Assembly (NCBI GenBank): GCA_938021205.1
Contig: CALIGI010000240.1
Span: 1 to 38,244, forward strand
Length of the DNA: 38,244 nucleotides
Origin: an uncultured Pseudanabaenaceae cyanobacterium
Lineage (GTDB): Bacteria; Cyanobacteriota; Cyanobacteriia; PCC-9006; JAAUQQ01
Direction: 5' to 3'
Part shown: positions 9,107-17,068 of the stretch, piece after piece
Position numbering within the stretch: position 1 is the stretch's first letter
Layout: each line of letters opens with the position of its first letter
The notes under the pieces: generated by a model
Seen by the model: only the letters and a program-made list of their open reading frames with translations
Database searches by the model: none
Told to the model about the DNA's origin: nothing
Program-made: the position numbers and the translations under genes

Positions 9107-10534
9107 ATGACGATGCGTAAGTTTTTTGTTTCTGTTAGTGTAAAAACGATTGCTGCTACCAGTATAATTTCAATTTCTGCCATACTGGGAACACCTGCAT
9201 TAGCTCAACAAGAAGTTGTAGATGAAGCGACCTCCGAAATTGTCGAAACCCTAGTCGATAGTGAAGAGGTCGAAGATGCGGAACCCATAGAGGCTATCAC
9301 CGCAGAAGATCCAGACATTCCAACCGATGAACTGGAGCTGTTACTGAAACCTTTGATGTTAGACAATATGACAGCAGAGGCAGATGCGTGGTTCTTGCTT
9401 CTCCAGGAAAAAACACAAGAAATTACCGATGCAGAAATTGAGATAATACGACAAGGCGGAACCAGTGGAGCCAGCGATGCTGGGAAAGAACAGAAGGTGG
9501 TTGAGGCCACCGAGTTAGAAGTTGAACAATCGACTTTGATTGCTCGTTTGAGTACAGTACTCGATGCTTTAGATGAGAAGGGGGGTGATACCGTTTCCTA
9601 TCGGCAGTACATGGAAGCAATCAGTGGAATTCAATTTAACATAACTGATACGGAAGGTCTGAGTTTACGCTTCACCACCTGGCTTCAGTCAGAAGAAGGT
9701 GGCATTCGCTGGGGTCTTAATCTCTTGAAGTTTGGTGGCATTCTGCTTGCCACGGTTGTCATTGCCCCGCGCGCAGGCAAACTGGCCAATGCTGCCCTTT
9801 CTCGTGTGCCTACTATCTCCACGCTCTTTCGTGACTTTGCTGTGATGGTCGTGAAGCGAAGCGTGCTGGCTGCGGGTGGATTGCTTGCCCTTGCTGCTAT
9901 TGGAGTAAATTTAGGGCCCATTGTGGCAGTACTCGGTGGCGCCAGTTTTGTTGTGGCGTTTGCGCTGCAAAGCAACCTTGGCAACTTTGCTAGTGGCTTG
10001 ATGTTGCTGGTCAGCAAGCCCTTTGATGTGGGTGATGAAGTTGAAGTTGCGGGCTATTGGGCTTTTATCGACTCTATCTCTCTTGCTAATACTAAGCTCA
10101 AAGCCTTTAACGGTAGTATAATCACCTTACCTAATAACTCGGTCTGGGGTGGCGATATTATTAACTATACCCATGCAAAGATTCGAGCTATTTCCATAAC
10201 CATAAATGTCAAGTTCTCTGCTGATCTCGATAAGATCAAAACAATATGGATGGAAATAGCGGCTGCACATCCTGATGTTTTGGCAGATCCTGGACCGAGT
10301 CTTTTCCCCTGGAATAAAAGCTACGATTACTGTCTCTCAGTTGGCTTAAAGGCTTGGACACCAACCGATAAATACTGGCCTGCTTATGTCGACTTGCTCA
10401 AAAGCTTGCAAATCCAGCTTCCTGAAGCGGGTATTGAGTTTGCTAGTCCTCAACAAGATCGTAATATTTATCAGCTTTCAGCTCAAAGGGATAACGATCC
10501 AACGGCTGAGTTAATCAGCGCTTCCGCAGGCTAA
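9107..10534 (+). CDS. MscS-family mechanosensitive ion channel
   Basis: A 475-residue small-conductance mechanosensitive channel that would release solutes from the cell at high membrane tension. It has an N-terminal signal peptide (about residues 1-34, ending ALAQ), then an unusually acidic extracytoplasmic segment (about 35-85, rich in Glu/Asp), a helical stretch, and two membrane helices (about 203-222 and 243-268). These are followed by the pore helix TM3 (LGGASFVVAFALQSNLGNFASGL-type pattern, about 277-300), with the small-residue ridge typical of MscS. Next come the beta domain (KPFDVGDEVEVAGYWAFIDSISL, then ITLPNNSVWGGDIINYT) and the alpha/beta C-terminal domain. AAGGA lies 7 nt before the ATG. 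A second ATG two codons later is a possible start. It is transcribed alone, divergent from the efflux operon and followed by a hairpin. Confidence 0.93.
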   Translation: MTMRKFFVSVSVKTIAATSIISISAILGTPALAQQEVVDEATSEIVETLVDSEEVEDAEPIEAITAEDPDIPTDELELLLKPLMLDNMTAEADAWFLLLQEKTQEITDAEIEIIRQGGTSGASDAGKEQKVVEATELEVEQSTLIARLSTVLDALDEKGGDTVSYRQYMEAISGIQFNITDTEGLSLRFTTWLQSEEGGIRWGLNLLKFGGILLATVVIAPRAGKLANAALSRVPTISTLFRDFAVMVVKRSVLAAGGLLALAAIGVNLGPIVAVLGGASFVVAFALQSNLGNFASGLMLLVSKPFDVGDEVEVAGYWAFIDSISLANTKLKAFNGSIITLPNNSVWGGDIINYTHAKIRAISITINVKFSADLDKIKTIWMEIAAAHPDVLADPGPSLFPWNKSYDYCLSVGLKAWTPTDKYWPAYVDLLKSLQIQLPEAGIEFASPQQDRNIYQLSAQRDNDPTAELISASAG

Positions 10535-10649
10535 TGGAACATGCTATCAGCTAGGTAAACCTGTAGAGATCTCAGACCTGATATTGCAATTAGGCTATGT
10601 TTAGGAAAGGATCTCCCATTTCATTAAGCGGCGAATCCACCCCACCTAG

Positions 10650-10671
10650 CCTCCCCTCAAAAGAGGGGAGG
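10650..10671. terminator. Perfect GC-rich hairpin downstream of the MscS gene
   Basis: CCTCCCCTC (10650-10658) and GAGGGGAGG (10663-10671) form a 9-bp perfect stem with an AAAA loop. It lies about 115 bp after the MscS stop and has no T-run on either side, so it could terminate transcription weakly. It could equally be one of the CCTCCCCT-type dispersed repeats common between cyanobacterial genes; a similar sequence type occurs at 37912-37976. Confidence 0.5.
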
Positions 10672-10676
10672 AACGA

Positions 10677-10913
10677 TTAGAGAGATGCACCAAGTCTCTC
10701 TGCTTCTGACAAGCCAACGCTCCTCTCCTTTTCCAAGGTTTCTCCCTGAGCAGGCCAAATGGGTTGTTTGGGAGGGGGGATTCCGGGCAAGCAGAGCTCA
10801 ATACCATCGTTGAGATTCTCTTTCGCTGAAATCGCCTTAGGGACTTCCTGGGAATCAAGCATCCGAAGCATAGCAACAGCCTCATTCGTTAGGACGCTTG
10901 CGAGCCACATCAC
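10677..10913 (-). CDS. Doubtful small ORF in a repeat-rich gap
   Basis: A 78-codon frame starting GTG-ATG, with acidic and Leu/Glu-containing stretches (MLRMLDSQEVPKAISAKEN) that look somewhat protein-like. There is no ribosome binding site and the family is not recognised. Its first codons form one arm of the inverted repeat at 10904-10964, and it ends at the hairpin at 10650-10671, so it may be part of a repetitive or mobile element rather than a gene. Listed so that it can be checked. Confidence 0.18.
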   Translation of the reverse strand: MMWLASVLTNEAVAMLRMLDSQEVPKAISAKENLNDGIELCLPGIPPPKQPIWPAQGETLEKERSVGLSEAERLGASL

Positions 10914-10977
10914 CGACTGCCTTTTATAGCTTTGACAGGCTATGAATGTCTTAAGTGATGTGGCAACGGCTATAAAA
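10904..10977. repeat. Nested inverted repeats, MITE-like
   Basis: GCCACATCAC (10904-10913) is repeated in inverted form as GTGATGTGGC (10955-10964). A second pair, TTTTATAGC (10922-10930) and GCTATAAAA (10969-10977), is interleaved with it. The interleaving means both stems cannot form in one simple hairpin, so this looks more like element ends or protein-binding sites than a terminator. No target-site duplication was recognised. Confidence 0.5.
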
Positions 10978-11031
10978 CCGTTCTACGCAGAGAGCTGCAT
11001 TCAATCTTTGCCAGTTTGGCTTCGTCTGGCT

Positions 11032-11151
11032 GCTGTGAGCTAAAGTTCACAGCTCAAAGCTCAAGTCCATGAAAATGGACTGAACAGCCCTAAACTATTG
11101 GATTGCAGCCCACTTTAGTGGGCTTTGGCTCTTAGCCTGGGGATTGATCCC
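11032..11151. repeat. Array of four short hairpins in the 10535-11203 gap
   Basis: Four stems follow one another. GCTGTGA/TCACAGC is at 11032-11053. AGTCCAT/ATGGACT with a GAAA loop is at 11064-11081. AGCCCACT/AGTGGGCT is at 11107-11124. GGGAT/ATCCC is at 11140-11151. Successive compact stems without T-runs are typical of dispersed palindromic intergenic repeats in cyanobacteria. Being downstream of the gene ending at 11204 on the minus strand, they may also stabilise or end that operon's transcript. The rest of the gap holds nothing recognised. Confidence 0.6.
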
Positions 11152-11203
11152 TAGACGATTCGTAGAGTTATTCCAAGCGCTATGAAACTGAGGTTGGGAT
11201 GTT

Positions 11204-12394
11204 TTAGTTCTGGGAATTTCCTTCGCGAGATGGCACTGCAAAAACGATGGACCAAGGGGCCGTCAGTCGCTCGGCGGTGAAGACAAAGTTGCCATGGGTG
11301 ATCCGGTTCAACCTGGGGGCAGCTCTGGTGCTGCGGTATAGAGGCTGTGCTCGTTGCACTTGAGCTTGAGTTGCCTCGATAGAGTCAGTCACCTCTGGTG
11401 TTGGTCGTTCTTCTTGGACCGGGAGGGGGAGCGTTGCAGGAGCGTTGACCAGTGCGGGAGAGACTGGAGTAGTATTTGGACCGTCCGGTGTGGCTCCTTC
11501 GAGGGTTGATGTCTCCGCTGCGCTGTCTGCTTCCACAGATGCTGGTGCGGTCTCAGAATCTGGGGCCTCAGCACCCACTTCAGCACCTACCCCTGTCGGC
11601 ACCGTTGTCTCTGGAGATACCGGTAATGCCTCCGTGGGAGAGGATGTGAGGCTGGGCAGCAGCTGTACCACCGAGGTCAGCTTGCCATCGGCAAAGGCGA
11701 CTTCCTTAAAACCAAACAGTTGTGCGCGTTTTAGTGCCCGCTTGACACTTGCGGGAAGCTTAATACCCAGCTCATCGCTCGTTTCACTAAAGCCTTCTAC
11801 ATCCAGCTTCAAGTCAAAATCGCCATCAACTTGGGTATTGCATTGCTGGATTTCGCAAAGGGCCAGGACGGCTGGGTCGATACCCGTAATGGCTAAGCGA
11901 TCGGCATCGTCACCATATTCAAAAGTGAAAGCTGTACTCGCATTGTCAGACTCCAGTAAGCCCTCGCCAATGAAGCGATAATTGAGTACAGATTCCAAGG
12001 TCTCAATGCCCACATCTTCGGGCAGACTATAGCTCTGGGCAATCCTGCCCATGGCCTGTTGAATATAGGGCTCGATAAAGGCTTTAACAGGGCCGGAATC
12101 TAGGGTAATGCTGCCATTCGCCACTGTGGTTGTGGTTTCGGGAAGGGTGAAGACGCCAGCCAGCTCCGTGGCGGAGAAGGTAACGGCGGAGGGAATTTCT
12201 TTTTTAAGGACTCGCCCTAGGAGACGACCGGCTAGGGGATTAATTTCAGCTTCAGCGGTGAAGCTACCGTCTTCGTATTCGTAGGCCAGGTTGCTGGTTT
12301 GGGCCTGGACGGTGACGGCTAGGGGGAGTCCGAGGGTCAGACCTGCCAGGGCTATCCCAGGGCAAAGCCGAGCATGGAAGAAGAAGTGGCGCAT
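11204..12394 (-). CDS. Exported protein of unknown function, Pro/Thr/Ala-rich C-terminal half
   Basis: A 396-residue exported protein that I do not recognise. It has a clear signal peptide (about residues 1-32, hydrophobic core LAGLTLGLPLAVTV, cleavage after VQAQ). A globular part follows (about 33-250, rich in beta strands, with CEIQQC as its only close Cys pair), then a low-complexity Thr/Pro/Glu/Val linker (about 250-350), and an Arg-rich end with a short conserved-looking tail. I chose the ATG at 12394 because the signal peptide begins there, with GGGA about 14 nt upstream. The frame extends to an ATG at 12436, which would add 14 residues before the signal peptide. It is the last gene of the minus-strand block with DUF928 and CHAT, but a 279-bp gap separates it from DUF928, so operon membership is uncertain. 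Confidence 0.75.
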   Translation of the reverse strand: MRHFFFHARLCPGIALAGLTLGLPLAVTVQAQTSNLAYEYEDGSFTAEAEINPLAGRLLGRVLKKEIPSAVTFSATELAGVFTLPETTTTVANGSITLDSGPVKAFIEPYIQQAMGRIAQSYSLPEDVGIETLESVLNYRFIGEGLLESDNASTAFTFEYGDDADRLAITGIDPAVLALCEIQQCNTQVDGDFDLKLDVEGFSETSDELGIKLPASVKRALKRAQLFGFKEVAFADGKLTSVVQLLPSLTSSPTEALPVSPETTVPTGVGAEVGAEAPDSETAPASVEADSAAETSTLEGATPDGPNTTPVSPALVNAPATLPLPVQEERPTPEVTDSIEATQAQVQRAQPLYRSTRAAPRLNRITHGNFVFTAERLTAPWSIVFAVPSREGNSQN

Positions 12395-12673
12395 CGAAAC
12401 TTGTTCCCAAAAGTAAAAGGGCTGGGTTTCAGTCATCGTCTGCAGGGTACTCAGGCTTTAGACGCTAGTCCCAGGGGGTGAGGTTCCCTACTTCTTCTCT
12501 AGTTTGAACCATTAAGTCCCATTGAGCCCTATCTCTATGGGAAGACTTGTTCCTGCTTTGGGGCGATCGCAGCATCTCAAATCTAACCCAATGGCCATAA
12601 AACAGTCTTGGGCTGAAGCTTTTCAGGTCGCTGCCAGTTCTTTGCTGACGGTCATGTCGCTCAAATCTGAGAC

Positions 12674-13465
12674 TTAAGGCTGGACCATATCGTACCAATA
12701 GCCTCGCTCACCGTACCAACGTTGCTGTTCTTCTGCGGATAGCCCGATTAGAATCTGCTGTTCCTCGGGCGTGGGGGCTTGATATTTAACCCATCCCATA
12801 AAGGTGGGATCATCGGGCTCAATCATCTCTCCACACATCACCACTAGGGACCAGCGGTAGCGCTGCCCGGCTTGGAGGCCCGGTTGGTCAGCGGGTAATT
12901 GAAACTGGGTGAGATGCTTGAGCGACGGCTCACCCCTGCCAGACTGTTGGGGAGAGGCTGGGGGAATGGGTAGCCAAGCACGATGGTCTAACTCACCGGA
13001 TTCACTGTGAAACAGTAGCACCACCTGTTGGGCTGAAGTTGGGGGCAAATCCAAAGTGATGGCGGGGCGATCGCTGGCAGTCAGTCCATAGCCCTGGGAT
13101 GGCCCGATGGCCCGAATTGAAGCTTCATTCTCATTGCATTTGTCAGTGTTTCGAGTTGCTGAGTTTGCTGTGGATTGGGGAGCTCTTCCTTGGGGAGGCA
13201 CGAACAGATTTTCTAAGGTTTGGAGTGATTGGGAAGAGCGATGAGATTTTGTTCGTCTGTTTGAATTGGGTTTTTTACTGCGAGCGGGTTGATTGTTTTG
13301 GCCCGGTTGATTGCGATTGGCCAATTGATTGCTACGAGCAGCATTTTGCGAAAAAGCATGACTGGGAATCATGCATCCCAGCAGCGCTAATCCCGTGATA
13401 CCGATGAATCTCGGGAAATGCTGGGGTGTCCATGGCTGTGGGTTGAAGGGAATGGGGAATTTCAT
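12674..13465 (-). CDS. DUF928 domain-containing exported protein
   Basis: A 263-residue protein of the cyanobacterial DUF928 family, function unknown. It has a signal peptide at about residues 16-40 (GITGLALLGCMIPSHAFSQ), then an Asn/Gln/Arg-rich low-complexity stretch (about 41-80). The DUF928 domain follows (about 110-263): CNENEASIRAIGP, the strand YGLTASDRPAITLDLP, a central strand VVLLFHSESGEL, FQLPADQPGLQAGQRYRWSLVVMC with a conserved Cys, FMGWVKY, and the closing RGYWYDMV. The family is often encoded next to CHAT, haemagglutinin-type and CHASE2 genes in cyanobacteria (my recollection of the family), and all of these are present here. It lies 113 bp after the CHAT stop on the same strand. 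No clear ribosome binding site; the ATG is the first in the frame and precedes the signal peptide. Confidence 0.85.
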   Translation of the reverse strand: MKFPIPFNPQPWTPQHFPRFIGITGLALLGCMIPSHAFSQNAARSNQLANRNQPGQNNQPARSKKPNSNRRTKSHRSSQSLQTLENLFVPPQGRAPQSTANSATRNTDKCNENEASIRAIGPSQGYGLTASDRPAITLDLPPTSAQQVVLLFHSESGELDHRAWLPIPPASPQQSGRGEPSLKHLTQFQLPADQPGLQAGQRYRWSLVVMCGEMIEPDDPTFMGWVKYQAPTPEEQQILIGLSAEEQQRWYGERGYWYDMVQP

Positions 13466-13578
13466 ACTTCAGAGCGATCGTAAGCTTTTATACTCCGTCG
13501 GAAGAGTCACGACTTCTACCGACAAACGGCTGAAATTGAACCCTCGTGAAGCAATGTGTAGCCCAATGTCGGATTAAG

Positions 13579-16371
13579 CTATTGCCAATTTCCGACTAAA
13601 ACGAAGGGAGCCCAGTAGTAAGGGTGGGAATATTCCGAGCTGCTGATGAGGGCGAGTTGAGCTTGACGCAGGGCTTCTGCTCGGCCTGCTTCCTCTTGAA
13701 TCAATTGGCCATAGAAGGTTTCGATTAACTGGGCTGTGGAGTCATCCTGTACAGACCATAGGGTTGCCAGGGTGCTGCGGGCCCCGGAGCCTACCGCTAG
13801 GCCTGCCAAACCTAGAGTCGCCCGGCGATCGCCTTTGGCGGTTTGGCAGGCGCTCAAAATCAGCATTTCGATCGGTGTTCTGGGCTCTCCATCGGCAATG
13901 GGATTGAGCGATTGATCCAGTTCGTTAATGCCGAGGCGATCGTTCCAGGTGAGTAAAAATGTATCTTTGGCCTTGGAGCTAAACTGGCCATGGGTGGCCA
14001 AATGGAGCACGTTGAAGGATTGAGCTTTGACCTGGCGAATTAGCTGGTTGGCAGTGAACGCTTGGTCTAGGAGGACTTTGGCCCGGAGCTTTGCCGGGGG
14101 GCGTTGGCTGATGCTTTGTAGCTCTTGCTCAACGCCAGGCAAGGCGGAAAAACCCTGGCGGGCTTGGCTGAGTCCTCCTGCTAAAACTTGTAAGCGCTCA
14201 TCGGCTAAAGACTTGGCATCGAAGAGCTGGAGGCCGGGAGTGAGGGCGAGGCTGTACTTCTCGACTAAGTAGCGATCGCCATCATGGAGCACCGCCATGG
14301 GAACATCCCGTAGAAAGTCATCCAGGACAAAGACGAGGGTTTGAATCTTCTGCTGGCTCAGCCAGGTTTCTCCAGGACGAATCAGTTGGTCATAGAACTG
14401 CTGAGCGGCAGCTAGGCCATCGCTAGGCGGGAAGGCTGGATTGAGGGATTGACGCAGTTGGGTAAAGTGCTGCTGTTGCTCTGCGCTGCTGAGCTGAGAT
14501 CCATAGTGCTGTAGCGGTAACCCTGGCAAGGCCAGGATGACTTCTAGGCGATCGCCCAGGACAATGGGGTAAAAGACTGCGGCTTGGGGATCAATTTGCT
14601 CGATGGGCTGCACGTCATAGGTCTCGCAGGCTTCCCGGAGGAAATTTTGCACCTGGGCCAGCTGGAGCGCTTCAAGGGTTTGGCGAGCCTGTTCTAGCTG
14701 TTGCTGCTTGAGGTTGGCAGGTAGCGCATCGACATTCTGGAGGAGCAGTTCCACCAGTTGTCGATACACAGGTTCAACTTCGTCACGGAAGGAGAACTGC
14801 GCCTCTGGATTAATGGCGACGAGGTCTTGGCGAAGGCTCTGGAGTAAGTTCACGGCTTCGCTGTAGGTCGAGATGGCAGCGGCATTGTCCCCTTGGCTTT
14901 TGAGGATGCGTCCCTCTTGCCAGAGCCAATGAATCGTGATTTCATCCGCTCCAATCTCGGCGGCTCGTTGGCGGGCTTGGCGAGTGACGGCCAAAGCTTC
15001 AGGCCAACGCTTCTGGGCTTCAAGAACATGCCCCTGCTGGCCCAGCACATAGGACTCACTCCGTCGATCTCCTAAGGTTTGAGCCTGTTCCAGTGCGGGA
15101 GCCAGGAGACCTAAGATTGGGTCTAGATCGGTCATCAATTGCAAGCTTTCAGCCAAATTCACTCTGGCTTCAATCTCCCAGCGATTAAGCGGTAGGGGAG
15201 TTAGCTGCCTTAGCAATTGCTGAGCGAAAGGGCGGGCCGCTGCAAAGTCTTTGGTTTGAACCAGCAATCGCAATTGTCGTAGTTGAGCTTCGGTCTTCGT
15301 AGACAAGTTTGGGGCGATTGCTTCGGCAGAGCGATAATGGGCGATCGCCTCGGGAAGCCGCTGTTGGTCTCGGGCAACATCGCCCTGGAGCAGCTGGGCA
15401 GCAGCAAGCTGATTTTGGGCACCCAGCTGTTTAAAGATGGCAGAACTTTGTTCCAGGGCTGTGTCTGCCTCGGACAAGTTGCCAATCCCCTCCCAGACCT
15501 GAGCAAGACTGAGGAGAATCTCGGCTTGAAGCTGTAAGTCACGGGGGGGCTTTGAGCTGTGTGGGTCAGAGCCCAAGACAGCCCGCTGATCCGTAGAAGC
15601 TTCAGCAGGCAGTCCCAGAAACTGTTGTAAGCTCAACAACTGTTGTTCGGCTCGCCGGTAAAAGCCCAATACTTGGAGGACTTGGATTTGATTGATTTGG
15701 CTCAGGGCAATCCCTCGGCGATCCTTCAAGTGCTGGTAGCGTTCCTCTGCCTGAATATAAGTCGCATAGGCAACTTCAGTTCTGCCTTGGTTTAGCTGAA
15801 TGCTCCCTTGGGTATTGAGGATTTGAGCCTGAAGCAAAGGACTATCGAAGGGTTGCGCCAGGACAAGCGCTTGGGTAATAGTCGATTCCGCAGCCGCTAG
15901 CTGACCCAGGTCTTGCTGGGCGATCGCTAAGTAACGTAGGGCTGTTGCCTGGGCGGTAGGTTGATTCTGGCGAGCAAATTGCCCAGCAGCCTGTTGCCAG
16001 GTTTGGGCTGCTTCCCTGAGCCGACCAGCATCGTAGAGTTGCTTGCCCAGGGCTAACCCGTCTAAGGCTTGGCCTGACTGGGTCACGCTCGTTTCCCGAG
16101 GCTCAGACTGCTCTGGTAAGGGCTGTTTGGGTAAAGGCTGTTCTGACAACTGAGCCACTCGATGGGTCGCCCAGGGCCTGGAAGCAGATTCAATCCCTTC
16201 CGGCGGCAGACTGGCAAGCACTGGCGAGAAGTTCACCAAGACCAGGCAGCTCACTAAGGCGATCGCCCAGTAGCGAAGCGAAGTGCGAAACCCAGTGTGA
16301 AACCCAGAGCGAGACCCCGTGAAAGACCCCATGCGAGACAAAATTCTCCAGCGTTGCATGGGCCGTTTCAT
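13579..16371 (-). CDS. Exported TPR-CHAT domain protein (caspase-like putative protease)
   Basis: A 930-residue protein. It has an N-terminal signal peptide (hydrophobic core about residues 34-50, end VLAS), about a dozen TPR-like helical repeats (about 95-560), and a C-terminal CHAT domain (about 630-930). CHAT is a caspase-family (clan CD) peptidase fold. Its expected catalytic pair is visible: His of HLATHGQF (about residue 794) and Cys of LSACQTAKGD (about residue 842), so the enzyme looks intact. The start at 16371 is fixed by AGGAGG (16384-16379) with a 7-nt spacer and by an ATGA overlap with the stop of the degraded exoprotein gene. A longer frame from TTG 16557 is the reading-through of that remnant. 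It is followed by DUF928 on the same strand. A role in processing or regulating the neighbouring exoprotein is inference. Confidence 0.92.
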   Translation of the reverse strand: MKRPMQRWRILSRMGSFTGSRSGFHTGFRTSLRYWAIALVSCLVLVNFSPVLASLPPEGIESASRPWATHRVAQLSEQPLPKQPLPEQSEPRETSVTQSGQALDGLALGKQLYDAGRLREAAQTWQQAAGQFARQNQPTAQATALRYLAIAQQDLGQLAAAESTITQALVLAQPFDSPLLQAQILNTQGSIQLNQGRTEVAYATYIQAEERYQHLKDRRGIALSQINQIQVLQVLGFYRRAEQQLLSLQQFLGLPAEASTDQRAVLGSDPHSSKPPRDLQLQAEILLSLAQVWEGIGNLSEADTALEQSSAIFKQLGAQNQLAAAQLLQGDVARDQQRLPEAIAHYRSAEAIAPNLSTKTEAQLRQLRLLVQTKDFAAARPFAQQLLRQLTPLPLNRWEIEARVNLAESLQLMTDLDPILGLLAPALEQAQTLGDRRSESYVLGQQGHVLEAQKRWPEALAVTRQARQRAAEIGADEITIHWLWQEGRILKSQGDNAAAISTYSEAVNLLQSLRQDLVAINPEAQFSFRDEVEPVYRQLVELLLQNVDALPANLKQQQLEQARQTLEALQLAQVQNFLREACETYDVQPIEQIDPQAAVFYPIVLGDRLEVILALPGLPLQHYGSQLSSAEQQQHFTQLRQSLNPAFPPSDGLAAAQQFYDQLIRPGETWLSQQKIQTLVFVLDDFLRDVPMAVLHDGDRYLVEKYSLALTPGLQLFDAKSLADERLQVLAGGLSQARQGFSALPGVEQELQSISQRPPAKLRAKVLLDQAFTANQLIRQVKAQSFNVLHLATHGQFSSKAKDTFLLTWNDRLGINELDQSLNPIADGEPRTPIEMLILSACQTAKGDRRATLGLAGLAVGSGARSTLATLWSVQDDSTAQLIETFYGQLIQEEAGRAEALRQAQLALISSSEYSHPYYWAPFVLVGNWQ

Positions 16372-17062
16372 TGGGCTGCCTCCTGGGATAGCGAGCGCTG
16401 TAAGCCCTGACAAGTTGCCTGTGCCCGAGGACTGACTGGGCGGGATTGACTTACCAAGTGGACTTGGCCCTGGCGATCGCGGGAAAATTCTTGAGCTTCT
16501 ACTTGATGGTAAACAGCGGCACTGGTTCCGCCTAGTGAGTCTCTGTAATCCATTCAAGGATAGACTTTTAGCACTTAAGGATGCAATAAAATGGAGGAAG
16601 CAACTTTACGGAGGAGCAATGTTGTTAGCCATCCTAGGCCTCTAATCGCGGCTTCAAAGTTGTAGGCAATATTGCTGTATCCCTTGAAGAGAGGGGCTTT
16701 GTGCATCTCATCAGGCGGAACCAGTGCCCTTGTACGCCCAATGTGCCATCAATTTTTGAAGGGCTGTTGCCAGTGATGCGGCTAAAAATTTGCTCAATGC
16801 CAATGGGGTTAGCGAAATAGAGCGATCGCCCTTCTCCCACATTGAATGTCTCAAAGCTATGAAACAAGCTACTGCCCCGCGAAGCTCCCCCCGTCACCAG
16901 ATCCTGATGAGCACCTTGGGCGTTCACCACAGAAGCCTCAGCCCCCAGAGAGGTATCGGGCTGAGGTTGAGCTTTAACCCCAGGACTAGACATCACACCT
17001 CCTAGGCTGAGCATTCCGTAGGATAAGGTCGCAGCGATGATGCTAGAGGATCTCTGAGTCAA
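16368..17062 (-). pseudogene. Internally deleted second filamentous-haemagglutinin (TPS) exoprotein gene
   Basis: A broken paralogue of the gene just upstream. The 5' part (17062 to about 16730) encodes a signal peptide and the start of a TPS secretion domain (DLVTGGASRGSSLFHSFE, VGEGRSLYF, IFSRITGNSPSKIDGTLG). It closely matches the intact copy (DLITGGARRGSGLFHSFE, IFSRITGNSPSNIDGTLG), and the similarity stops just before the NPNGI motif. The frame then runs through unrelated codons to a stop at 16634. The 3' part (16517-16368) encodes a tail, VEAQEFSRDRQGQVHLVS and so on, resembling exoprotein C-termini; compare VEAQGWQLASDGTIRITA in the intact copy. About 2.5 kb of middle is missing. The junction is occupied by a segment with inverted-repeat ends. 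The tail's TGA overlaps the CHAT ATG. It begins 6 bp after the intact gene's stop, with TTG as start. Confidence 0.8.
16518..16728. mobile_element. About 211-bp segment with terminal inverted repeats (MITE or IS remnant)
   Basis: GGCACTGGTTCCGCCT (16518-16533) recurs in perfect inverted form at 16713-16728. With a few more bases the arms reach about 22 bp (16518-16539 and 16707-16728) with two mismatches. The segment lies exactly where similarity to the intact exoprotein ends on one side and where the C-terminal remnant begins on the other. It is too short for a transposase. No target duplication is evident, as expected if the insertion was followed by a deletion. Confidence 0.55.
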
Positions 17063-17068
17063 ATCTAT

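Noticed and set aside
11445..11981. 178-codon plus-strand frame, Ser/Ala/Thr-rich
   Set aside because: Antisense to the low-complexity linker of the exported protein; composition mirrors the opposite strand.
12465..12698. 77-codon minus-strand frame between DUF928 and the exported protein
   Set aside because: It overlaps the DUF928 3' end, is Arg/Ser/His-rich and has no start signal.
16372..16557. N-terminal 62 codons of the longest CHAT frame (from TTG 16557)
   Set aside because: They precede the signal peptide and coincide, in another frame, with the exoprotein tail. The strong AGGAGG and the ATGA overlap place the start at 16371.
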